64,000 nt of DNA, from NCBI GenBank assembly GCA_046328715.1, contig JAXLWB010000048.1:1-64000 (forward strand), given 5' to 3'. A program made the position numbers and the translations under genes. Positions 33,761 through 41,438 of the stretch are shown here, piece by piece. The stretch comes from JAXLWB01 sp046328715. GTDB lineage: Bacteria > Chloroflexota > Anaerolineae > Caldilineales > Caldilineaceae. The notes beneath the pieces are model-generated. The model did not search any database and was not told the DNA's origin. It worked only from the letters and a program-made list of their open reading frames with translations. Positions within the stretch are counted from its first letter, which is position 1, and each line of letters starts with the position of its first letter.

Positions 33761-34387
33761 CTTCTGGCGGAGGCGGCGAATGTGGACGTCAATTGTGCGT
33801 GGTGTAATATCTGCGGATTGGGAGCCGCGCAGATAATCCATTAACATATTACGCTCGCAGGTCTGATTGCGATGCTCAACCAAGTAGCGCAAGATCCGAA
33901 ACTCGGTTGGGGTGATCTCAATTAGTCGCCCGCCCCGTGTCACGCGCACTCGCTCTAGATCGATGGTCACATCGTCGAACATCACGACCTGACGAGCTGC
34001 TGCGGCGGGGCGGATAAATTTGGATCGCCGCAATACGGCATGTACACGCGCCAAAAGTTCGCCTGCATGAAAGGGCACATAGAGGTAATCGTCGGCACCG
34101 AGTTCGATGCCTGTGACAAGGTCTCGCTCTTCTTCGCGCAAGCTGAGCAAGATGATCGGGTGCCACTTGCCCTCGCTGCGTAGTTGACGACAGATCGAAA
34201 AGCCGTGCGCATCTGGCAGGTGTAACGCAAGCAAGATAATATCGATTTGTTGGCTATTGAGAATGTCCATCACGGATTGTCCATCCGTAACGTACACGAC
34301 CTGTATGTTCGCTTGTTCTAACGTCTGTATAATAGCCAGTGCCACTTCTGGATTGGATTCAGCCACCAGGGCCTTAATCGGGGTCAT
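33680..34387 (-). CDS. OmpR/PhoB-type response regulator lacking the phosphoacceptor aspartate
   Basis: Protein of 235 residues from the ATG at 34387 (a longer frame reaches 34417). The C-terminal winged helix is normal: 'ITPTEFRILRYLVEHRNQ' and 'RTIDVHIRRLRQKLEADPAHPRWLVTVHGIGYRFE'. The receiver keeps its fold pattern, but three key positions are changed. The usual 'LLDLxLP' aspartate is Ala (DIILLALHLPDAHGF), the acidic pair near the N-terminus is Glu-Ser (VAESNP), and the lysine before 'PF' is Val (LYVPFHAGELL). It therefore cannot be phosphorylated in the standard way and belongs with the atypical, phosphorylation-independent regulators. No sensor kinase is adjacent. Confidence 0.88.
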   Translation of the reverse strand: MTPIKALVAESNPEVALAIIQTLEQANIQVVYVTDGQSVMDILNSQQIDIILLALHLPDAHGFSICRQLRSEGKWHPIILLSLREEERDLVTGIELGADDYLYVPFHAGELLARVHAVLRRSKFIRPAAAARQVVMFDDVTIDLERVRVTRGGRLIEITPTEFRILRYLVEHRNQTCERNMLMDYLRGSQSADITPRTIDVHIRRLRQKLEADPAHPRWLVTVHGIGYRFEDRAS

Positions 34388-34417
34388 TGCTTTTGAACGA
34401 ATAGTTGGACAGTGCAC

Positions 34418-34750
34418 GCAAATTCATCGTTAAGTTAGACCAAGCTTTTTGAGCATCTTACTGTGGCTAATGAGCATTTAAACCCGACACGTTACAGCAA
34501 ATTTGCAGGGAGCAAAACTTGATCGGTATGTCTTAAGCTGTTCATGCCGACACAAACTTCCAATACTGATCGAACCGGTGAATCTATGTAAGATTGTTAC
34601 CTGTTTCGTAACCGGTTTATTGATTAGTAAGAGTCGTCATCGTCTCCTATTTTCTTAAAGACACATAGTAACATTATACTGTTTAAACTATACTTTCAAA
34701 TTTTAGCAAACATCGTTGTAAGAAAAGCAATTAACGTTAGCTATCACTCT
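34418..34750. other. intergenic region, divergent promoters expected
   Basis: AT-rich DNA between the divergent response regulator and JAMM peptidase genes. TAACATTATACTGTTTAAAC near 34668-34687 includes a TATACT box facing right. There is no ribosome site before the JAMM start. No gene or hairpin of note was seen. Confidence 0.4.
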
Positions 34751-35359
34751 ATGAATCAGCTAGTACAGCTACCGAGTCCGATCTATCAAGAGATCATCGA
34801 ACATAGCCGTTTAGGGAAACCTGAAGAAATCTGTGGAATCCTACGTGGCCGAGGTACCCTTGCCAAGCAGTTAATTCGAGCGCAAAATATTGCCGAAGAG
34901 CGGATCGACAACTATCTCGTCGATCCGAATACACTGTTGAGGCAATTTGAGTTTGAAGAATCTGGAGATGAGATGATGGGAATTTACCATTCTCATCCTA
35001 CTTCGCCTGCCTACCCCTCTGCCACTGATGCCTGGAACGCTGGATACCCGGATACCTATTATTTGATCTGCTCATTAGAAGATGACAATGCGCCGGTGCT
35101 GCGTGCTTTTCGCATGATCTGGCAGTTCATGGAGCTCGATTGGCAGACAGTTCGCCAATCCCTTGCCTTTTATGAAACACGACCCGGACTTTTCGCCTAT
35201 TACCATAGTGCAGGTTCGCCCTTGCCACCATTCTTGCAGCCAACCTGTGGCCACCTACTAGGTGCACTTTATCTTGTCTACTACATACCCGAGGGTAATG
35301 AAAGTCAGTTTGAAGGCAGACTGGTCACAGTGCAGGAATACCCAATCGAAATTGTCTAA
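34751..35359 (+). CDS. JAMM/MPN+ (M67 family) metallopeptidase
   Basis: Protein of 202 residues. The zinc site is complete: Glu26 in EEICGIL, His80 and His82 in YHSHPTSPAYPS, Ser90 and Asp93 (H-x-H-x7-S-x2-D). Bacterial relatives (Mec+ of Mycobacterium, QbsD of Pseudomonas) cleave after the Gly-Gly of ubiquitin-like sulfur carriers, either to mature them or to release a cysteine adduct. The next gene encodes just such a carrier, and the one after that its E1-like activator, so a shared pathway is very likely. The carrier ends GG-Q, which gives this protease an obvious job. The C-terminal ~65 residues are outside the catalytic core. Confidence 0.9.
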   Translation: MNQLVQLPSPIYQEIIEHSRLGKPEEICGILRGRGTLAKQLIRAQNIAEERIDNYLVDPNTLLRQFEFEESGDEMMGIYHSHPTSPAYPSATDAWNAGYPDTYYLICSLEDDNAPVLRAFRMIWQFMELDWQTVRQSLAFYETRPGLFAYYHSAGSPLPPFLQPTCGHLLGALYLVYYIPEGNESQFEGRLVTVQEYPIEIV

Positions 35360-35465
35360 AGCGCAAACTTGTGCTCGGCAGGGATGTTCGATAGCCTTTG
35401 TAGCCTATCGAAGCGACATTGAAAATTGTGATTACCCGTATTACCCAAACGTAAGGAGAAGATTT

Positions 35466-35741
35466 ATGGCAACTGTATTGATTCCTACTCCGCTGCGCCG
35501 CTTAACCGGTGGACAATCAAAAGTCGTGGTGGAGTGCCAGGATATCGGCGGGTTATTACAAACCCTGAATACTCAATATCCCGGAATTAGTGAGAAGGTT
35601 CTCGATGGTAGTGGCGAGGTGAAGCGCTTTATCAATATTTTTGTCAACGACGACGAAATCCGCAACCTACAAGGGTTGACCACACCCATCAAAGAGAGTG
35701 ATAAAATTTCAATTGTGCCAGCAATGGCAGGCGGCCAATAA
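35466..35741 (+). CDS. ubiquitin-like sulfur carrier protein (CysO/MoaD/ThiS family) ending GG-Q
   Basis: Protein of 91 residues with the beta-grasp pattern: 'ATVLIPTPLRRLTGGQSKVVVEC', 'LLQTLNTQYPGISEKVLD', 'VKRFINIFVNDDEIRNLQGLTTPIKESDKISIVPAMAGG' and then one extra residue, Gln, before the stop. It is closest in style to CysO (length, 'FVNDEDIRxLxGLxTxV', 'IIPAVAGG'). Active carriers need a free C-terminal Gly-Gly for adenylation, so the terminal Gln must be removed, presumably by the JAMM peptidase encoded upstream. AAGGAGA lies 7 bases before the ATG. It is 12 bases from the E1 gene and 106 from the JAMM gene. Confidence 0.9.
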   Translation: MATVLIPTPLRRLTGGQSKVVVECQDIGGLLQTLNTQYPGISEKVLDGSGEVKRFINIFVNDDEIRNLQGLTTPIKESDKISIVPAMAGGQ

Positions 35742-35753
35742 GGAAAGTTGACT

Positions 35754-36941
35754 ATGTCTCGTATCAATCGCGATCAACTCGTTGCTTTGGCAAAGAGTGA
35801 GATTGCAGAAATGACTGCCCAGCAACTCAAGCAGCGGGTGGACAGTGGTGATAAACTCACCATTATTGATGTCCGGGAACGTGATGAATGGGTACAAGGC
35901 TTCATCCCAAATTCTACTTTTATCCCGCGTGGCTATTTGGAGCTACAGATCGAACAAAACCAACCGGATCGTGATGCGCCGGTCGTGGTCTATTGCGCAG
36001 GCGGTGTGCGCTCAGCGTTGGCAGCTCGTAACTTGAAGGAGATGGGCTACAACAACGTCATTTCGTTGATTGGTGGCTTTAACGGTTGGAAGAATGCTGG
36101 CTTCAGTTTCAAGACACCAACCGTCTTAACGCCCGAGCAACGGGTACGCTACAGTCGTCATATCTTACTGAGTGAAGTAGGCGAACCCGGCCAGATCAAA
36201 TTGCTGGAAGCGAAGGTACTTCTGATCGGTGCTGGGGGATTGGGCAGCCCTGCCGCCATGTATCTGGCCGCCGCCGGTGTTGGTACCTTGGGGATCGTCG
36301 ATTTTGACACCGTTGATGTCTCGAACCTTCAGCGCCAGTTGTTACATGGTACCAAGGATGTGGGGCGTCCCAAGGTCGATTCTGCGGCTGACCGCATTCG
36401 TGATATCAACCCTGATATCAAAGTGATCGGCCATCGTGAGCCTCTAAACAGCTCGAATGCCATGCAGATTCTGAAAGAGTACGACATCGTCGTTAATGGC
36501 TCGGATAATTTTCCGACACGCTATCTGGTCAACGATGCTTGTCAGTTTCTCAAAAAGCCGTTGGTCGATGCTAGCATCTTTATGTTTGAAGGGCAACTCA
36601 CCGTCTTTATGCCAGAGGGCAACGCCTATGGCTATGCGGCAGGTCCATGCTACCGCTGCCTCTATCCTGACCCGCCCCCACCTGGCGAGGTGCCAAGCTG
36701 TGCCGAAGCCGGCGTGTTAGGCGTGTTGCCGGGCATTGTCGGCTCACTCCAGGCCGTCGAAGTGATTAAGTTGATCCTGGGTAAGGGCGATCCGCTGATT
36801 GGACGCATGTTGCTGATCGATACGCTGGATATGAGTTTCCGTACGCTCAAGGTCGGCAAGAACGTGAGTTGTCCTGTTTGTGGCGAAGATCCATCAGTGA
36901 CCGAGTTGATCGATTACGAGCAGTTTTGTGGGATACGTTAG
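35754..36941 (+). CDS. rhodanese-E1 fusion (MoeB/ThiF-like adenylyltransferase/sulfurtransferase)
   Basis: Protein of 395 residues from the ATG at 35754 (AAGGAA 8 bases upstream). Residues about 20-118 are a rhodanese domain with active Cys81 in YCAGGVRS. Residues about 125-395 are the E1-like domain: GAGGLGS at 159-165 for ATP, 'DFDTVDVSNLQRQ', 'NGSDNFPTRYLVND', zinc pairs CYRC and CPVC, and the catalytic-loop cysteine in 'SCAEAGVLG'. It adenylates the carrier's C-terminal glycine and loads sulfur. In MoeZ/MOCS3 the rhodanese domain is C-terminal; here it is N-terminal. No cysM or molybdopterin gene is nearby. Confidence 0.92.
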   Translation: MSRINRDQLVALAKSEIAEMTAQQLKQRVDSGDKLTIIDVRERDEWVQGFIPNSTFIPRGYLELQIEQNQPDRDAPVVVYCAGGVRSALAARNLKEMGYNNVISLIGGFNGWKNAGFSFKTPTVLTPEQRVRYSRHILLSEVGEPGQIKLLEAKVLLIGAGGLGSPAAMYLAAAGVGTLGIVDFDTVDVSNLQRQLLHGTKDVGRPKVDSAADRIRDINPDIKVIGHREPLNSSNAMQILKEYDIVVNGSDNFPTRYLVNDACQFLKKPLVDASIFMFEGQLTVFMPEGNAYGYAAGPCYRCLYPDPPPPGEVPSCAEAGVLGVLPGIVGSLQAVEVIKLILGKGDPLIGRMLLIDTLDMSFRTLKVGKNVSCPVCGEDPSVTELIDYEQFCGIR

Positions 36942-36963
36942 TCTTAGAGTAATTATGCCTATC

Positions 36964-37201
36964 TTGTCCCGTAGTGCATGATTAACGGAGTAATTTTGCA
37001 ATCTTCCGGGAAGGGCCTCCGTATAAGCCGGCTTTTTGCTCGATCCTTCCCGGAAGAAGATTGACCAAATACTTTGTTCAAATACTTTGTTAAAGCCGCA
37101 CTAGGGACACCTTGAATTTAGAATCGAGAAACATGAACCAGTCTTTTTAAACATTTCATGGGGTGTTTTTCTGCTAAATTCAGATCTCTCTACGGGACAG
37201 G
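36964..37201. repeat. composite of nested inverted repeats, remnant mobile element
   Basis: The outer ends are TTGTCCCGTAG (36964) and CTACGGGACAGG (37190-37201). A third related end, CACTAGGGACACC (about 37099-37111), lies between them. Inside are a hairpin, CAATCTTCCGGGAAGG (36999-37014) against 37045-37063, and a perfect 9-bp pair, TGAATTTAG (37113-37121) with CTAAATTCA (37173-37181). There is also a 13-bp tandem copy of AAATACTTTGTTC (37068-37092). No transposase frame is present. The related TGTCCC ends suggest one non-autonomous element beside or inside another. Confidence 0.6.
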
Positions 37202-37283
37202 TTGATGCTCTAGATGCGGCTAAAAGCACGCACCTACGAAAACTCTTGGCTTAACCGCTATAAGGGAGGGGTTTGGAAAACAA

Positions 37284-37342
37284 AAATCGAAGCATGGGTC
37301 GCCAGATAAATGCGGATAAAGGTTGCGACCCTGCTTCGATTT
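37284..37342 (-). terminator. rho-independent terminator of the small membrane protein gene
   Basis: AAATCGAAGCATGGGTCGC (37284-37302) pairs with GCGACCCTGCTTCGATTT (37325-37342), with one bulged base. On the minus strand the stem is followed by TTTTTGTTTT. It lies about 170 bases after the stop of the gene at 37511-37699. Confidence 0.78.
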
Positions 37343-37510
37343 ACGGTAATAAGGAATGATATTGGATAAAATGAAATAAGTTCAACCCGGTTATATTGGA
37401 GCGCACAATCACAACCGGGAATCGTGCTAGGGAAATCGGTTCGGATTTACTGAATCATGTAGAATTCGGCCAGATACGCAACGCGTACACGAGCTCTGGG
37501 TGCGCCCAAT

Positions 37511-37699
37511 TTATGAAGTAACGGGCTGCTCGTCTAGGCGGCGCCATTCAATATCAATCACCGCCGCTGGCTGTTTGCGGCCGGCTGCATTGTCATAGGT
37601 TTTCTCAACACGCCCAACTGTGACACAGGCAGCAAAGAGCGTGAGCGCAGAGACAAAACTGACGCCGATAAATCCGACAATTAGAACAGTGCTAAGCAT
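37511..37699 (-). CDS. small single-span membrane protein, unknown
   Basis: Protein of 62 residues. An N-terminal hydrophobic helix (about residues 3-26, 'TVLIVGFIGVSFVSALTLFAACVTV') is followed by a short polar tail with 'VIDIEWRRLDEQP'. AAGGAAA lies 8 bases before the ATG and a good terminator lies downstream, so I regard it as a real gene. No family was recognised. It is divergent from RNase Z. Confidence 0.62.
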   Translation of the reverse strand: MLSTVLIVGFIGVSFVSALTLFAACVTVGRVEKTYDNAAGRKQPAAVIDIEWRRLDEQPVTS

Positions 37700-37875
37700 G
37701 ATGGGTTTCCTTTTTCTATAGTGTAAGAATTCGTCTGTTTAGGCCTTGCATACTACGTCATTTGTCGTTCTTACTTTTATTAATCGTAATAAAATCGCAA
37801 ATCCTTCGCTTCAAATTGAAAAATATTAAAATTTCGATAATTTCAATTACATTAAGCTTAATTTTGCTGTGTGGC

Positions 37876-37887
37876 TAGTATCAAAGC
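37876..37887 (+). promoter_or_regulatory. -10 box immediately before rnz, leaderless type
   Basis: TAGTAT (37876-37881) ends 6 bases before the ATG at 37888, as for glcD and the acetyltransferase at 51831-52388. TTAAGC, a weak -35, lies 18 bases further upstream. There is no ribosome-binding site. Confidence 0.45.
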
Positions 37888-38829
37888 ATGTTTGAACTCG
37901 TTTTTTTGGGTACATCGGCATCGGCACCTTCGGTCAATCGCGGTCTTTCTTCAGCGTTGCTCCTCTACAACGAACACCGCTTCATGATTGACTGTGGCGA
38001 GGGCACCCAGCGGCAGCTATTGCGCAGCGGCCTGGGTTTCCGACGCCTCGATAAGATCTTGCTGACCCATGGTCACCTAGATCATATTTTAGGTTTGGGT
38101 GGGTTGGCGAGCACGCTAGGCCGTTGGGAAGCGTTGGAAGAGTTGAACATCTACGGCGGAGCCTCAGCGATCAAACGGGTCTCTGCGCTGCTGGATGTGG
38201 TCTTCAGCTACGAGCAACTGCCTGATGTCGGTGTCTCGCTCAACGTGATCGAACCAGGCCTCATCTTTGAGGATAAACATTTTACGCTCTCGGCGATCCC
38301 AGTGCAGCACCGTGGCCCTGACTGTTTTGCCTTTGTCTTCGAAGAGCGCACGCGCCGTCCTTTCTTGGCCGAAATTGCTGAGGAGTTGGGTGTGCCTCAC
38401 GGGCCGGAGCGGCGTAGGTTGGCCCAGGGTGAGTCTGTAACCCTGGCCGATGGCCGTGTCGTTGCTCCCGAAAGAGTGCTGGGCGAGCCACAGCGTGGCG
38501 TGAAAGTGGTCTTTGTCGGTGATGTCGGTGCAACTGGTTCGCTGCATAAGGTTGCCGAGCAGGCCGATCTGCTGGCGATCGAGGCGACCTACCTCGAAGA
38601 AGATAAACAACTGGCCAAAGATCATGGTCACATCACTGCGGCGGCCGCGGCGCGATTGGCGCGCAATGCCAACGTTCGTCAGTTGGTCTTGCATCATGTA
38701 GGCCGCCGTTATCGCGGCCAAGATATTCTGGCCGAAGCGCAAAGCATCTTTCCCGCAACCTACTTGGCCAACGATCTTGACCGTTTTGAAATTCGGCGCA
38801 GCCAGCCAGTTGTCGTCACAAGATTGTAA
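37888..38829 (+). CDS. rnz: ribonuclease Z (metallo-beta-lactamase fold)
   Basis: Protein of 313 residues. The family start 'ELVFLGTSASAPSVNRGLSSALLLYNEHRFMIDCGEGTQRQLL' is clear. The metal site is THGHLDH at about residues 62-68; later ligands are in 'FVGDVG' and 'VLHHVG'. The C-terminal 'IEATYLEEDKQLAKDHGHITAAAAARLA' is the conserved RNase Z histidine region. It removes the 3' trailer from tRNA precursors. The exosite arm is reduced, as in many bacterial forms. The message is probably leaderless. Confidence 0.9.
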   Translation: MFELVFLGTSASAPSVNRGLSSALLLYNEHRFMIDCGEGTQRQLLRSGLGFRRLDKILLTHGHLDHILGLGGLASTLGRWEALEELNIYGGASAIKRVSALLDVVFSYEQLPDVGVSLNVIEPGLIFEDKHFTLSAIPVQHRGPDCFAFVFEERTRRPFLAEIAEELGVPHGPERRRLAQGESVTLADGRVVAPERVLGEPQRGVKVVFVGDVGATGSLHKVAEQADLLAIEATYLEEDKQLAKDHGHITAAAAARLARNANVRQLVLHHVGRRYRGQDILAEAQSIFPATYLANDLDRFEIRRSQPVVVTRL

Positions 38830-38835
38830 TCCTAA

Positions 38836-38987
38836 CTCATGTTAGGTAGAAGCACCTCACCCCATCTCTACCCAATCTGGGGAAGGAGCCGTCACCGGAC
38901 AAATGAAGTCAGTTCCACTGTCTTGTGACAATCCTCTTCCCGAGCATGGAAGAGTTGGGCGGGGTTTAAGTCGTTGCGTAACATGAG
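38836..38987. repeat. intergenic inverted repeat of about 150 bp
   Basis: CTCATGTTA (38836-38844) and TAACATGAG (38979-38987) bound a segment containing the low-complexity phrase CACCCCATCTCTACCCAATC and, in inverse sense, GGGCGGGG. This is the common style of non-coding repeat between bacterial genes. It lies between rnz and the oxidoreductase. Confidence 0.5.
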
Positions 38988-39052
38988 ATCCTAATAAAAA
39001 TGATTGCAGGTTAACCCGCAATTCGTAATTTGCTATTCCACTTCTCACCACT

Positions 39053-40069
39053 ATGGAAACTCAATACGCTTCACCTGTTGTACGCACTGCGCTGATTGGC
39101 AGTGGCCGTTATGCGCAATTCCTCCTTCGCTCGATTCTGAGTGATAAGAGCACCTCGATTCGTGTCATCTGCGAGCCTTCCCCGGCTACCTACGAGCAAG
39201 CCTGCGCAATTTTTCGCGAGCAAGGCGTGACGCCACCACCCAATCAACCGGATTTTGACAAGTTACTGGCTGACTATGCAGGTCAACTCGACTGTGCCTT
39301 CATTCTCACCCCGCATGCCTACCATTTTGCCCAGGCTACCGCTTGTTTGCAGGCTGGACTGGATGTCTTGCTGCAAAAGCCGATGGTGGTCAATGCCCAG
39401 GAAGCACAGGGTCTGATCGATGTACGCGACCGCACCGGTAAACTCTTGGTTGTCGCTTTCCCGGGCAGCCTATCTCCGCAAATTCGGACTGCCGTACAAA
39501 TGTTACGCAGCGGCCAGTTGGGTTCGATCCTCTCGATTACGGCCGTGGTCTATGAGGAGTGGCGTAAGTTTAACACTGGCACCTGGCGGCAGATTCCTGA
39601 GATTGCCGGCGGCGGCTTCTTCTTTGATGCCGGTGCCCATATGCTCAATACCGTCTGCGATCTGGCGGGCGAAGACTTTCAGCAGGTGGCTGCCTGGCTC
39701 GATAAGCGCGGGCTGGCGGTTGATATTATGGGTGTGGTGATGGGTAAACTGCGTTCGGGCGCACTGGTAACGCTGAATGGCTGTGGCGAGACGGCGACCT
39801 CTTACGCATCTGATCTGCGCGTCATTTGTACCGGTGGTGTGCTGCATGCCAATATCTGGGGCACCTATCTGGCATTGCAGAAGCCAGGTGAACGCACGGC
39901 AACCCCGATCGAAGTCCCGGCTTCCATGGGGGTATGGGAACAATTCCTGGCCGTGCGCCGTGGTGCGATTGCCAATCCCTGCCCAGCTGAAGTAGGGCTA
40001 CGTATGGCCCGTCTCTGGGATGCAATTCAATCATCCTCAGCGCAGGACGGTGCAGTGGTAAAATTATAA
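39053..40069 (+). CDS. Gfo/Idh/MocA family oxidoreductase
   Basis: Protein of 338 residues. The N-terminal Rossmann fold has 'RTALIGSGRYAQFLLRSIL' and 'DCAFILTPHAYHFAQATACLQAGLDVLLQKPMVVNAQEA', where 'QKPM' replaces the usual EKP. The C-terminal half has 'GGGFFFDAGAHMLNTVCDLAG', the substrate-side His region. Members oxidise sugars or inositols with NAD(P). It is likely read together with the Tm-1-like gene 70 bases downstream; the substrate is unknown. Confidence 0.88.
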   Translation: METQYASPVVRTALIGSGRYAQFLLRSILSDKSTSIRVICEPSPATYEQACAIFREQGVTPPPNQPDFDKLLADYAGQLDCAFILTPHAYHFAQATACLQAGLDVLLQKPMVVNAQEAQGLIDVRDRTGKLLVVAFPGSLSPQIRTAVQMLRSGQLGSILSITAVVYEEWRKFNTGTWRQIPEIAGGGFFFDAGAHMLNTVCDLAGEDFQQVAAWLDKRGLAVDIMGVVMGKLRSGALVTLNGCGETATSYASDLRVICTGGVLHANIWGTYLALQKPGERTATPIEVPASMGVWEQFLAVRRGAIANPCPAEVGLRMARLWDAIQSSSAQDGAVVKL

Positions 40070-40140
40070 CGTAGGGTGAGGGATGAGTAGTGAATTTTGT
40101 ACCTCACCTCTCACCCCTCCAATGGATTTACGAGGCAGCT

Positions 40141-41364
40141 ATGAGCAAAGGCAACAAAACGATTGTATTGGCTGGCGCGTTCGACACGAAAGGTGCCGAG
40201 TACCAATTTGTCAAACAATTGATTGAGGCAACTGGTAGCCAGACCTTGACGATTGACTTCGGCGTGATGGGCACAGCGTTTTTTGCGCCTGACATTGATC
40301 GAACTGCGGTGGCGACCGCGGCAGGAGCAGAATTAACCTCACTGGCCGATGGCAACCATAAGGACGAGGCGATGCGGGCGATGGGTCTGGGCCTGGCCAA
40401 AATTGTGGCGGAACTCTACACCACAGGCAAGCTGGATGGCATTCTGGCGATGGGCGGCAGCGGCGGCACCTCGATTGCGACGACGGCTATGCGTGTCTTA
40501 CCGGTCGGTGTGCCCAAGGTGATGGTTTCGACCATTCCGGGTGGCAACATTGCGCCTTATGCGGGCGACAAAGACATCGTCTTTATGCCTTCGGTGGTGG
40601 ACGTCTCAGGCATCAACCGCATCAGCCGTGACATCTATACCAATGCGGCGGGCGCGATTGTGGGCATGGTGGACATGGAGAAACGTCAGGGCGACGACAA
40701 ACCGTTGATCGTAGCCTCGATGTTCGGCAACACCACGCCTTGTATCACGCGTGCCCGCGAAGCATTGGAGAGCAAGGGCTATGAAGTGCTTGTCTTTCAT
40801 GCCACAGGCAACGGTGGCCGCACGATGGAAAGTTTGATTGCGGATGGGTATATCAGCGCCTCGCTTGATATCACTACCACAGAACTGGCCGATGAGGTTT
40901 GCGGCGGTGCCTTGAGCGCTGGGCCTGAACGCATGTTGGCCGCTGCCCGCCAAGGTATCCCTACCGTCTTGAGCGTCGGTTGTATTGACATGGCAAATTT
41001 TCACGGGCGGGTGGGCGTGCCTGCGCACTATCAGCAGCGCAAGATCTACGAGTGGAACCCACAAGTAGCACTGATGCGCACCAATGTGGAGGAAAATCAA
41101 CGTATCGGCGAAATGATTGCAGCGGCAGCCAATGCATCCAGCGGACCAGTTGCGATCCTGCTGCCGCTCAAGGGTGTCTCCATGCTCGATAGCGAGGGCC
41201 AGCCTTTCTGGGACCCTGCCGCAGATGCAGCCTGTTTTGAGGCGATCAAGCGTAACGTCAAGCCCACGGTGCATGTGATCGAGATGGAGAACAACGTCAA
41301 CGATCCTGCCTTTGCGGATAAAGCAGTGGAATTGCTTTTGGAACTATATGCTAGGAAGAGTTAA
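40141..41364 (+). CDS. Tm-1-like (UPF0261) ATP-binding protein
   Basis: Protein of 407 residues. The start at 40141 has GAGG 5 bases upstream; an upstream frame of 17 codons lacks support. It opens 'KTIVLAGAFDTKGAEYQFVKQLIEATG' and contains 'GKLDGILAMGGSGGTSIATTAMRVLPVGVPKVMVST' and 'VVDVSGINRISRDIYTNAAGAI', all typical of UPF0261. The plant Tm-1 virus-resistance protein is a fusion of this domain with a TIM barrel. The bacterial TIM-barrel partner is in this window at 45423-46271, separated by 4 kb. The bacterial function is not established; a catabolic role near sugar oxidoreductases is often assumed. Confidence 0.9.
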   Translation: MSKGNKTIVLAGAFDTKGAEYQFVKQLIEATGSQTLTIDFGVMGTAFFAPDIDRTAVATAAGAELTSLADGNHKDEAMRAMGLGLAKIVAELYTTGKLDGILAMGGSGGTSIATTAMRVLPVGVPKVMVSTIPGGNIAPYAGDKDIVFMPSVVDVSGINRISRDIYTNAAGAIVGMVDMEKRQGDDKPLIVASMFGNTTPCITRAREALESKGYEVLVFHATGNGGRTMESLIADGYISASLDITTTELADEVCGGALSAGPERMLAAARQGIPTVLSVGCIDMANFHGRVGVPAHYQQRKIYEWNPQVALMRTNVEENQRIGEMIAAAANASSGPVAILLPLKGVSMLDSEGQPFWDPAADAACFEAIKRNVKPTVHVIEMENNVNDPAFADKAVELLLELYARKS

Positions 41365-41438
41365 AGAGTGGAAAAATTGCAGCGTGCTTGGACGCTAATT
41401 GTCTTTCACTTTGCTACTTTGCTACCCTTCAACTCTTC

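Noticed and set aside
40606..41274. 222-codon frame antisense to the Tm-1-like gene
   Set aside because: Cys- and His-rich shadow composition; the sense strand is a well-known family.
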